From: an uncultured Clostridia bacterium | GTDB taxonomy: Bacteria > Bacillota > Clostridia > Lachnospirales > Lachnospiraceae | Assembly: GCA_947174885.1 (NCBI GenBank) | Contig: CAMWKO010000001.1 | Coordinates: forward strand, 186,001-250,000 | DNA: 64,000 nt | Direction of reading: 5' to 3' | Part shown: piece by piece, positions 36,943-45,086 of the stretch | How positions within the stretch are numbered: position 1 is the stretch's first letter | How the letters are laid out: each line of letters opens with the position of its first letter | Translations under genes and position numbers: made by a program | The notes under the pieces: generated by a model | Told to the model about the DNA's origin: nothing | The model's database searches: none | The model's input: the letters and a program-made list of their open reading frames with translations, nothing else

Positions 36943-38160
36943 ATGAAAAAGAAGATACTTGTATTTGTTATGATTATTGGTGCCTGCTTATCGTTAGCAG
37001 CCTGTGGTGTGTCAAGCGAAGAGGATACACAGTGGATTGTCGATAATAAAACCAAGCTTAGCGATGAAATAACCTCAGGTGAGATTATGATTGATGGAGA
37101 GGTTTATACCTTTCCGATGTATCTGCAGGATTTTCTTGATAATGGCTTTCACATTTCAAATAATTATGAAAATGCCGACACTTTTAAATTAAAGCCGGGA
37201 TACAGTTCTACAGAATTTGGATTATTTAAAGATAAGGAATATATAACAGTTTCCGTTATCAATATGACAGATGAGGATATTTCTCTTAGTGACGGTTTGG
37301 TAGAGTATTTAAATGTAGGAGCTACGGAGTTTGACTTCCTTCTCCCACAGGGAATTACAAAGCGAAATACATTGGAAGATATTGAAAAAGCTTATGATAA
37401 TGCTGAAATTACAGGAGATTCAGGTTACAGGGATTGCACATATGATTTTACAAGCAAAGACGGTTTTAGCTGTCAGGTAGAATTGAATGTTATCGTTAAT
37501 GATAGAGTAATTCTACCATTATCTTCTGTAAAATACAGCCTGAAGGCAACCAGTAGTGACGGGGATCCTGAAGAATTATGTGGAATCTTTATTGACAGTG
37601 CTTTGAAAGCAAGCTTTTATAATGATTATGAGAAATATGTGGCATATCTTTATGATACGGAAGAAGGTGCACAGGAATTATATGATAGTGAAGTAAGTTA
37701 CTATACATCATTTCTTATGTATTATGCGGATATTAATAAAGATTATATGACAGAAGATATATATAATGAGTTCTATAATATAGCAAAGACAGTATTATCT
37801 AAAGTTAAATGGGAAATCAGTGATATACAATATAGTAAGGCGGATGAGTTAATGGGCACCGGCAGTGTTACACTTGCCTTATATCCAACTAACTATTTGG
37901 AACTTATTGATGAACCGATAGAAGAAGCAATAGGCAAATACAACACTAAATACCCAGATGATTTTGACAGTTTAGATGAAGCTACTGCTGCAGAAATTGA
38001 TTATGCAAATATGGTATTGGAGGCTATTAAGGATTTGGAAAATTCTGCTACCACAGGAAGTCCGATTACAAAGAGTTATAATTTATCAAAAAATGTACTA
38101 CTAACAGATGAGCAGTGGAGCGAAATTGACAACGTTATAATGGGAATAGTGAATGAATAA
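36943..38160 (+). CDS. Lipoprotein of unknown function
   Basis: 405 residues from ATG 36943 (GGAGAG at 7 bases). Lipoprotein signal with lipobox LAAC (IGACLSLAACGVSS), so it is anchored outside the membrane. The middle (EELCGIFIDSALKASFYNDY, then EKYVAYLYDTEEGAQELYDS) resembles the DUF5105-type lipoproteins of Clostridia. The last 60 residues are helical and acidic. Single gene, terminated at 38212-38280. Confidence 0.75.
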   Translation: MKKKILVFVMIIGACLSLAACGVSSEEDTQWIVDNKTKLSDEITSGEIMIDGEVYTFPMYLQDFLDNGFHISNNYENADTFKLKPGYSSTEFGLFKDKEYITVSVINMTDEDISLSDGLVEYLNVGATEFDFLLPQGITKRNTLEDIEKAYDNAEITGDSGYRDCTYDFTSKDGFSCQVELNVIVNDRVILPLSSVKYSLKATSSDGDPEELCGIFIDSALKASFYNDYEKYVAYLYDTEEGAQELYDSEVSYYTSFLMYYADINKDYMTEDIYNEFYNIAKTVLSKVKWEISDIQYSKADELMGTGSVTLALYPTNYLELIDEPIEEAIGKYNTKYPDDFDSLDEATAAEIDYANMVLEAIKDLENSATTGSPITKSYNLSKNVLLTDEQWSEIDNVIMGIVNE

Positions 38161-38211
38161 ATGTGGGAATGATATAACAATTAATATGATTATGTATATA
38201 TACTAATAATA

Positions 38212-38280
38212 GACCAATAATTGGTTATCTGATAACAGATATTAATTATATTCATCAGATAATTAATTATTGGTCGTTTT
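38212..38280 (+). terminator. Terminator after the lipoprotein gene
   Basis: GACCAATAATT (38212-38222) pairs with AATTATTGGTC (38265-38275), with an inner TTATCTGAT/ATCAGATAA stem, then GTTTT. Confidence 0.75.
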
Positions 38281-38433
38281 AAATGAACAAGGACAGCATA
38301 ATGTATAATGTGCCTTAGATAATAAATCGTGTTAAAATCTGAGTATTCTTCTGAATTTATACAATATAAAATCTTAACAAAATCAATTAATACTCTCTTT
38401 TAAAATATTATAAGAATGACAAAATTTACTATT

Positions 38434-38499
38434 AAAAAAAACATAAAGCATATATCTTACTTAATATTTATCAGATTTACTGATATGGTATATGTTTTT
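38434..38499. terminator. Bidirectional terminator-like hairpin
   Basis: ACATAAAGCATATATC (38441-38456) pairs imperfectly with GATATGGTATATGT (38482-38495). T-runs flank both sides: TTTTT on plus at 38495-38499 and eight T on minus at 38441-38434. Confidence 0.5.
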
Positions 38500-38503
38500 C
38501 TTA

Positions 38504-38660
38504 TCATAAATAGACATCTTTCCATTTTTCTCTTAGTTTCGTGTCTTCATTATTATACCATTTCTAATGCATAGTTACTTTTCGTGTCCACGTATTTAGT
38601 ATAGATCCAGTATCTAAACCTATCGATGCAGACAGACCTATACAGATTTTAGAACAATAT
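38504..38660 (-). pseudogene. Minus-strand coding remnant
   Basis: Read on the minus strand, pieces in shifting frames give IGLSASIGLDTGSILNTWTR, SNYALEMV and NNEDTKLREKWKDVYL with a stop at 38506-38504. They read together as the C-terminus of one protein broken by frameshifts. A terminator follows. Family not identified. Confidence 0.3.
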
Positions 38661-38697
38661 TTACAATAGGATAAATATACTGAAAAACAAAATATAA

Positions 38698-38745
38698 AAC
38701 ACTTGTTACCATATATATACAATAATCGGTAACAGGTGTTTTTAT
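38698..38745. terminator. Strong hairpin terminator
   Basis: AACACTTGTTACC (38698-38710) pairs exactly except one base with GGTAACAGGTGTT (38728-38740), followed by TTTTAT on the plus strand; the minus strand also has a T-rich tail. It shields the chemosensory operon from upstream transcription. The surrounding 38161-38985 gap contains no intact gene. Confidence 0.7.
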
Positions 38746-38905
38746 ATGGAAAAAATTACAAGCAGGGCTTAAACGGGAAATTTTATAAGGATAAACAGGA
38801 AGGATTAATAAGCCATATATGAATAGTAAAGAATACTAAATTATGAGATATAAAAAATCTTAATCAAACGGCGGAAAAAAGAACAATACACAGGCATAGA
38901 TTATA

Positions 38906-38934
38906 TTGACAATTGTAGGCAAACATGGTATTTT
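38906..38934 (+). promoter_or_regulatory. Sigma-A promoter of the chemosensory operon
   Basis: Perfect TTGACA (38906-38911), 17-base spacer, TATTTT (38929-38934), about 45 bases before the first start codon. Confidence 0.7.
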
Positions 38935-38985
38935 ATTTAAATAAATCAGTTTAATTATACATAAGAATATGGTGTAGGAGGTAAC

Positions 38986-40077
38986 ATGGAAAAGCAGCAG
39001 ATTTTAATTGTTGATGACGAAGAAATCAGCAGAGTTGTATTACGTGAAATTTTTCAGGATGAAGAAGAAAAATATGATATTTTAGAAGCTGCCAATGGTC
39101 AAGAGGCAATTACACAGATCCAAAACAATAAGGATATTGCATTGATATTGCTGGATGTTGTCATGCCGGTCATGGACGGTTTCAAAGTGCTAGAATACAT
39201 GAACGAGCAGGATCTGATTAAAAAGATTCCGGTTATATTAATCACTAGTGAAGCTGTGGAGAATAGCGAGTATGAGGCATATTCTTTAGGTGTTGCGGAT
39301 GTAATACATAAACCATTCTATTCACATATTGTTAAAAAGAGAAGCAGTAATCTTATTGCATTATATCAGAGTCAGCAAAATATGCAGAGACGTTTAAAGC
39401 AACAGAAGGAAGAAATTTTAGAGCAGCAGAGAAAAATAAATGAAAATAACGAATGTATAATTGAAGTACTGGGCTCAACTGTAGAGGCAAGAAGTGCCGA
39501 GACCGGTGAACATACAAGACGTATAAAGTGTTTTACCAGAATTATGCTGAAATATCTGATGAAGTATTTTCCAAAATATGGTCTTACACCTGAACAGGTG
39601 AATCAGATTGCGATGGCATCTGCTCTTCATGATGTCGGAAAAATCGGTATACCGGATGCTATTCTATTAAAACCGGCACGTCTTACACCGGAAGAATTTG
39701 AGATTATGAAGACACATACCACTATTGGATGTGATATATTGGAAAAGGCATACAGAGACAAGGACAGTGATTTTTACCGTTACTGCTATGAAATATGCAG
39801 ACATCATCATGAGAGATGGGATGGAAACGGATATCCGGATCACCTTGTAGGAGATGAGATTCCGATTAGTGCACAGGTAGTTGCTATTGCGGATGTCTAT
39901 GATGCCTTGGTAAGTCCTAGAGTTTACAAAAGCGTATATGCAAATAATATTGCATATGACATGATTATGAATGGTGAGTGCGGACAATTTTCACCTGATG
40001 TTTTGGAATGTTTTAGACTTTCCAAAGAAGATTTCTTCAATATAGTTGAAGTAATAAAGATGTTTGATTTTGTATAA
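38986..40077 (+). CDS. REC-HD-GYP response regulator (c-di-GMP phosphodiesterase type)
   Basis: 363 residues. The receiver (1-120) has phospho-acceptor Asp57 (LILLDVVMPVMDG). A coiled coil (125-160) joins it to an HD-GYP domain with the full catalytic set: His-Asp at 215-216 (SALHDVGKIGIPD), the HHH cluster and RWDGNGYP near 280. RpfG-type enzymes of this layout cleave cyclic-di-GMP. First gene of the chemosensory operon; its receiver is probably phosphorylated by a kinase of this operon. Confidence 0.92.
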   Translation: MEKQQILIVDDEEISRVVLREIFQDEEEKYDILEAANGQEAITQIQNNKDIALILLDVVMPVMDGFKVLEYMNEQDLIKKIPVILITSEAVENSEYEAYSLGVADVIHKPFYSHIVKKRSSNLIALYQSQQNMQRRLKQQKEEILEQQRKINENNECIIEVLGSTVEARSAETGEHTRRIKCFTRIMLKYLMKYFPKYGLTPEQVNQIAMASALHDVGKIGIPDAILLKPARLTPEEFEIMKTHTTIGCDILEKAYRDKDSDFYRYCYEICRHHHERWDGNGYPDHLVGDEIPISAQVVAIADVYDALVSPRVYKSVYANNIAYDMIMNGECGQFSPDVLECFRLSKEDFFNIVEVIKMFDFV

Positions 40078-40158
40078 GATAGAACGTGATGCAAAAAAGA
40101 AACATAAACAGAGTTAAAGAGGTCTGAGTTGTTTTTTTGTTTGTATCGGGAGGGCATG

Positions 40159-41616
40159 ATGAATCAAAACGTAGATTGTATATTCCACATTGAAGATGCA
40201 CTTGAAATGATTTTACTGTTCGACCAGATGGGAATTATTTCTTTTGCAAATGCGATGGCACGAAAAAATTTGGGATATGATAGTTTGTGTGGGGTACACA
40301 TCAGTGAAATCTTTCCGAATACTTTCAAGTCTACAGAGAATGGTTTTGAGACAGATTATTCTTTTGGAGAGGAACATCAAAATCTTGTGGCATATCGCAA
40401 AAATCTTACCTGCTTTCCTGCAGAAGTAAGAATTATAAATAGTGATGTCAGTCAAGGAATATATATATGTATGGCAAATGATATTTTGGAAAAGGAATAT
40501 CTAAACAGGGAAATCGAAAATGTAAGGCAGGATGCAGAACATGCATTGAAAGTAAAGTCAGAATTTATTGCCAATGTTACACATGAGCTTAGAACACCTG
40601 TAAATGGTGTATTGGGAAATGTAAAGGAACTGCTTGCTACAGAACATGATGAACATACAAAAAAGTCCTTGAGGCTGATTGAGCGTTGCTGTGGCGATAT
40701 GAATAAAATCATAAACAATATTTTAGATTTTTCAAAATTGGAGGCAGGTAAATTTACTCTGGAGCCAAGAAAGTTTTCTTTCCGAAATATGTTGGATTAT
40801 GTCAGAGAAAACCATATTAACAAATTGAACGAAAAGGGTTTGGGCTTTTTTATGACAATATCGCCCCAAATACCTGAATACATAATAGGCGACGAATTAC
40901 GTATTACCCAGATTTTAAATAATCTTCTGTCTAATGCACAGAAATTTACATCGGTGGGTAAAATTACGGTAGAGGTACTTAGAACTGCGAGGGTTAATGA
41001 CAAGATAGAATTATTTTTTATTGTATCAGATACAGGAATAGGAATTGACTCTGCAGACAAAAGTAAATTATTTCAAAGCTTTTCACAGGTAGATGCATCG
41101 ATTTCCAGAAAATACGGAGGAACCGGATTGGGATTGAATATCTGCAAACAGCTTGTGGAGCTGATGGGAGGAAGAATTGAAGTAGAAAGTGAAAAAAACA
41201 GAGGAAGTACATTTTCATTTTCTATATGGGTAGAACTTTGTGATGAAGATAAAAACACGTCGTTTCAGCCGGCGGACAAAAAGCAGGCATCTTTATCGAC
41301 GTCTTTTATACAAAATTATTCTGAAAAAGGATCAAATGAAACCGACAATATCAAACGGTATGGTACGGCTGAAAACAGGGAAAATCTCAAGCGAAATATG
41401 TCAAAGATGATACTTTGTATTGAGATGGATAACTGGGAAAAAGCAGAGATGTTCATGGATGTAATCAAACAGCTGACAGAGAATGCACCTAGTGATGTAA
41501 GCAGGACTATACTGAAACTGAAGATGGCAATTCAAAAAGAAAATTACGATAAGGTGATTGCGGAATATAATGCCCTAGGGAAGATGATAGAGTCGGAAGT
41601 ACAGCAGACCGTATAA
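40159..41616 (+). CDS. PAS-containing histidine kinase
   Basis: About 485 residues; ATG 40159 fits GGAGG best, with ATG 40156 next to it. A PAS-like domain (about 10-115), a coiled coil, HisKA with VTHELRTPVNGVLGN (phospho-acceptor His near 147) and a HATPase domain (NNLLSNAQKFT, DTGIGI, GGTGLGLNICKQ) are followed by a helical tail of about 110 residues. There is no membrane segment and no receiver, so it is a soluble kinase that must pass phosphate to separate receivers in the operon. Confidence 0.88.
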   Translation: MNQNVDCIFHIEDALEMILLFDQMGIISFANAMARKNLGYDSLCGVHISEIFPNTFKSTENGFETDYSFGEEHQNLVAYRKNLTCFPAEVRIINSDVSQGIYICMANDILEKEYLNREIENVRQDAEHALKVKSEFIANVTHELRTPVNGVLGNVKELLATEHDEHTKKSLRLIERCCGDMNKIINNILDFSKLEAGKFTLEPRKFSFRNMLDYVRENHINKLNEKGLGFFMTISPQIPEYIIGDELRITQILNNLLSNAQKFTSVGKITVEVLRTARVNDKIELFFIVSDTGIGIDSADKSKLFQSFSQVDASISRKYGGTGLGLNICKQLVELMGGRIEVESEKNRGSTFSFSIWVELCDEDKNTSFQPADKKQASLSTSFIQNYSEKGSNETDNIKRYGTAENRENLKRNMSKMILCIEMDNWEKAEMFMDVIKQLTENAPSDVSRTILKLKMAIQKENYDKVIAEYNALGKMIESEVQQTV

Positions 41617-41645
41617 TCACATATTGACTGAAAGAAGGTGTAGGT

Positions 41646-42704
41646 ATGGCTTATAGGGAACAGGATTCAGACGGGGAAAAGATTCTTATTGTAGATGATG
41701 TAGAAGTAAACAGAATGATTTTGGAAGAAATTATACAGAGTATGGGGTATACCACTATTTTGGCAGATAGCGGTGAAAATGCCCTGGAAATAATAAAAGA
41801 GAGCCTGCCACAATTAGTACTGACAGATATTTCAATGCCGGGTATTGATGGTTATGAGCTTTGCAGAAGACTAAAGAATAATGACCGTACAAGAGGAATT
41901 CCAATTATATTCATTTCGGCTTTTGACAATCCGCAAGATATCTTAGAAGGATTCCGACTTGGTGGTGAGGATTATATTACAAAACCATTCATTCCGGAAG
42001 TAGTGCAGGCGCGTGTAGGAGTAAGACTTCGATTGTATAAAGCAAACAGTGAATTGCAGGAAACGAACCGTCTGCTTCAGGCATCTGTACATGAACAACT
42101 GGAACAGATGGAAACAGAAAAGAAAAATATTCTGTATGCTATGGCAAATGTGGTGGCTAAGAATGCCAATTATCAAAAAGAACATATGAAGAGACTGGGG
42201 CGTAACTGTAAGATTTTGGCACAGGCTATGCAGCTTTCACCGGTTTTTGAAAATAAGATTTCAGATACATATATAGATACAATAGAATTGGCAGCTCCAC
42301 TTTGTGATATTGGAAATATTGGAATACCAATAGAAATTTTACAAAAAGAAGAACTGACAGAAGAAGAGACCGCAATTATAAGAAATCATACAGAAATAGG
42401 AGCACAGCTTTTAAGTGATCTCTATGTCAGCAGTGATTATAATGATTTTATCAGTATGTCTATTGACATTGCACGTTATCATCATGAAAACTGGGATGGA
42501 AGCGGATATCCCAATGGCCATAAGGCTGAAAATATCCCGCTTGCTGCACAGATTGTTTCGATTGCAGATCGATATTGCACACTGACAGCAAATGAAGCCT
42601 GTACAGGAAAAGAAGCTATGGAGATTATATCCACAGAGACAGGCAAAAGATTTAATCCTGATATTTACAAAATATGTTGTAAGATATTGCGTCAATTATG
42701 TTAA
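41646..42704 (+). CDS. REC-HD-GYP protein with degenerate HD site
   Basis: 352 residues. The receiver has phospho-acceptor Asp61 (LVLTDISMPGIDG). The following domain keeps the HD-GYP layout (helix QKEHMKRLG, RNHTEIGAQLL, YHHENWDGSGYP), but the metal-binding His-Asp motif reads LCDIGNIGIP. Thus the His is Cys220 and the Lys is Asn224. It is probably inactive as a phosphodiesterase and may act as a phosphorylation-dependent binding protein. A clear paralogue of the gene at 38986. Confidence 0.88.
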   Translation: MAYREQDSDGEKILIVDDVEVNRMILEEIIQSMGYTTILADSGENALEIIKESLPQLVLTDISMPGIDGYELCRRLKNNDRTRGIPIIFISAFDNPQDILEGFRLGGEDYITKPFIPEVVQARVGVRLRLYKANSELQETNRLLQASVHEQLEQMETEKKNILYAMANVVAKNANYQKEHMKRLGRNCKILAQAMQLSPVFENKISDTYIDTIELAAPLCDIGNIGIPIEILQKEELTEEETAIIRNHTEIGAQLLSDLYVSSDYNDFISMSIDIARYHHENWDGSGYPNGHKAENIPLAAQIVSIADRYCTLTANEACTGKEAMEIISTETGKRFNPDIYKICCKILRQLC

Positions 42705-42754
42705 TAGATAAAGATAAATTTTAAAATCGATATTTTTGACGGAGGAATTTAGCT

Positions 42755-43573
42755 TTGATAACAGATGAAGAATTTAGAAGAATTTCAGTGTTTGTAAAAC
42801 AGCGTTATGGTATAGATTTGAGCCAGAAAAAAGTTATTGTAAACGGACGGCTCGAAAATTATATTAAACATAACAACTGGAAAAATTTTAATGAATTTAT
42901 GGATGTTGTGGAGAATGACCAGTCAGGTATGCAGGAAAAAATGCTGGTCAATTTTCTGACTACTAATCATACATATTTTATGAGAGAATTTGAACATTTT
43001 GAATATTTCAAAAACACAGTTCTCCCATGGGCAAGAGCGAAAGAAAAGAACAGCAGGGATTTACGCATTTGGTGTGGTGCAGCCTCTACAGGTGAAGAGC
43101 CTTATATGATTGCAATGGTTCTGGCTGATTTTTTTGGACTTGACCGCAATCAGTGGGATACAAAGGTACTTGCAACAGATATTTCTACTAAAGTATTGCA
43201 GCAGGCAATGGCAGGAGTATATCATGCGGACCAGTTAAACAAAGTGCCGGAGTCATGGAAAAATCGCTTTTTCAAGCCTGTTATGGGCGGAGCGCAATAT
43301 GTAGTGAAGGATGATTTAAAGCAGGAAGTAATTTTCCGTCAATTTAATCTTATGGCTCCGTTTCCATTCAAGAAGAAGATGCATACAATATTTTTGCGTA
43401 ATGTTATGATATATTTTGATGAACCGACGAAATGTGAAGTACTTCAAAAAGTATATGATAGTTTGGAACCCGGAGGATATTTATTCATTGGAATGACAGA
43501 GACACTTGACAGAAACAGTGTGCCATTTCAGATTATCCAGCCATCTATATTTAGAAAGAAAGAAGGTAGTTAA
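42755..43573 (+). CDS. cheR: CheR chemoreceptor methyltransferase
   Basis: 272 residues from TTG 42755, GGAGG 9 bases upstream. The N-terminal helical domain is followed by the SAM-binding domain: NFLTTNHTYFMREFEHFEYF, RIWCGAASTGEEPYMIAM, LATDIS, and NVMIYFDEPTK. It methylates glutamates of the receptor in this operon. CheB follows after 3 bases. Confidence 0.93.
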   Translation: MITDEEFRRISVFVKQRYGIDLSQKKVIVNGRLENYIKHNNWKNFNEFMDVVENDQSGMQEKMLVNFLTTNHTYFMREFEHFEYFKNTVLPWARAKEKNSRDLRIWCGAASTGEEPYMIAMVLADFFGLDRNQWDTKVLATDISTKVLQQAMAGVYHADQLNKVPESWKNRFFKPVMGGAQYVVKDDLKQEVIFRQFNLMAPFPFKKKMHTIFLRNVMIYFDEPTKCEVLQKVYDSLEPGGYLFIGMTETLDRNSVPFQIIQPSIFRKKEGS

Positions 43574-43576
43574 TAA

Positions 43577-44605
43577 ATGCGTCCGATTAAAGTTTTGGTA
43601 GTAGAGGATTCTATAGTATTTCGAGAGTTGCTCGTCCAGAATATAGGAAAAGACCCAGCAATACAGATAGTAGCGACGGCAAGAGACCCTTTTGAGGCGA
43701 GAGATGCAATTTTACAGCATAAGCCGGATGTTATGACATTAGATATAGAACTTCCTAAAATGAGTGGGATAGAATTTTTGAGAAAGCTGATGCCACAGTA
43801 TCCGCTTCCGGTCGTGGTAATCAGTTCCCTTAATGACAGGGTATTTGATGCTTTGAATGCAGGAGCAGTAGATTTTGTAGCAAAGCCTGCTTTGTCAAGC
43901 AAAGCACAGTTAGAGGATTTTATCCGGAACGAACTTCTGGTTAAAATAAAAATAGCCTCTACCGTCAAAATCAGCAATATCAAAAAGACGGTAATGAGAC
44001 AGGAAGAAAATAATCTTTCTGCTCATAATAATAATCTTGTAGTAGCAATAGGAGCTTCTACGGGTGGTACAGAGGCAATTTATTCCGTTGTGAAGGATTT
44101 TGGAACGGATATCCCGGGTGTTGTAGTAGTACAGCATATGCCACCCGGATTTACAGCAATGTATGCAAAAAGGTTAAATGACCAGTGCAGAATTCAAGTA
44201 AAGGAGGCAGAAACGGGAGATAAGGTACGACCTGGACATATGCTGATTGCTCCAGGCGGCGACAAGCATATGCATCTTGTTAAAGTAAATGGGATATACC
44301 AAGTAGAAATCAAAGCAGGTCCAAAGGTAAACGGACATTGTCCGTCAGTAGATGTCCTGTTTGATTCAGTAGCAAGAGTCGCCGGCTCTGATGCAGTAGG
44401 AATTATTCTTACAGGAATGGGTGGCGATGGTGCAAAAGGACTGCTGGCAATGAGAAAAGCCGGTGCAAAGACCATAGGACAGGACGAATCAACCTGTGTA
44501 GTCTATGGAATGCCTAAAGTTGCATATGATATAGGAGCGGTAGAACATCAGGAAAAATTATCAAATATTGCTCAAAAAACATATGCCATAATAAATAAAA
44601 TGTAA
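43577..44605 (+). CDS. cheB: CheB receptor methylesterase/deamidase
   Basis: 342 residues. Receiver with the phospho-acceptor in VMTLDIELPKMSG, then the esterase domain with catalytic Ser (AIGASTGGTEAI), His (VVQHMPPGFT) and Asp (TGMGGDGAKGLL). It reverses CheR methylation when phosphorylated by CheA. Confidence 0.94.
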   Translation: MRPIKVLVVEDSIVFRELLVQNIGKDPAIQIVATARDPFEARDAILQHKPDVMTLDIELPKMSGIEFLRKLMPQYPLPVVVISSLNDRVFDALNAGAVDFVAKPALSSKAQLEDFIRNELLVKIKIASTVKISNIKKTVMRQEENNLSAHNNNLVVAIGASTGGTEAIYSVVKDFGTDIPGVVVVQHMPPGFTAMYAKRLNDQCRIQVKEAETGDKVRPGHMLIAPGGDKHMHLVKVNGIYQVEIKAGPKVNGHCPSVDVLFDSVARVAGSDAVGIILTGMGGDGAKGLLAMRKAGAKTIGQDESTCVVYGMPKVAYDIGAVEHQEKLSNIAQKTYAIINKM

Positions 44606-44617
44606 AGGAGAGAGAAT

Positions 44618-45010
44618 ATGAAAATTCTATTGGCGGAAGATGATTTTGCGACAAGAAAGTTTATGGCAAATTTTCTTTCAAAGTACGGTGAATGTGATGT
44701 TACTGTTGATGGAATGGAAGCAATTGATGCATTCATGATGGCTTTGGAAGATGGGGAGCCCTACGATTTAGTATGTCTGGACATCATGATGCCTGTTATG
44801 GATGGATATCAAGCACTCGTGGGTATTCGTAATTTGGAAAAAGAAAGAAATATTCCGGAAGAAGAAGCTGCGAAAATCATTATGACTACTGCCCTGAATG
44901 ATGAGAGAAATGTTAAGATGGCATTTGAACAGGGCTGTACTATCTATTCCGGAAAGCCTATTGATCAGGAAAGATTTGAACAGGCATTAAAGAAATTAAA
45001 ATTAATATAG
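44618..45010 (+). CDS. cheY: CheY-like stand-alone receiver
   Basis: 130 residues, receiver only. Acidic pair at 8-9 (LLAEDDF), phospho-acceptor Asp55 (LVCLDIMMPVMDGYQ), Thr near 91 (IMTTAL) and Lys in SGKPID. It has no output domain. The acidic loop between residues 40-50 is longer than in motility CheY. It follows cheB by 12 bases. Confidence 0.85.
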   Translation: MKILLAEDDFATRKFMANFLSKYGECDVTVDGMEAIDAFMMALEDGEPYDLVCLDIMMPVMDGYQALVGIRNLEKERNIPEEEAAKIIMTTALNDERNVKMAFEQGCTIYSGKPIDQERFEQALKKLKLI

Positions 45011-45086
45011 TAACTATTCATGTAGCTTACATATGTAAGGGAGGTATGAATTAAAAGTTACATATCAAGAAGGAAAGGAGAAGGGA

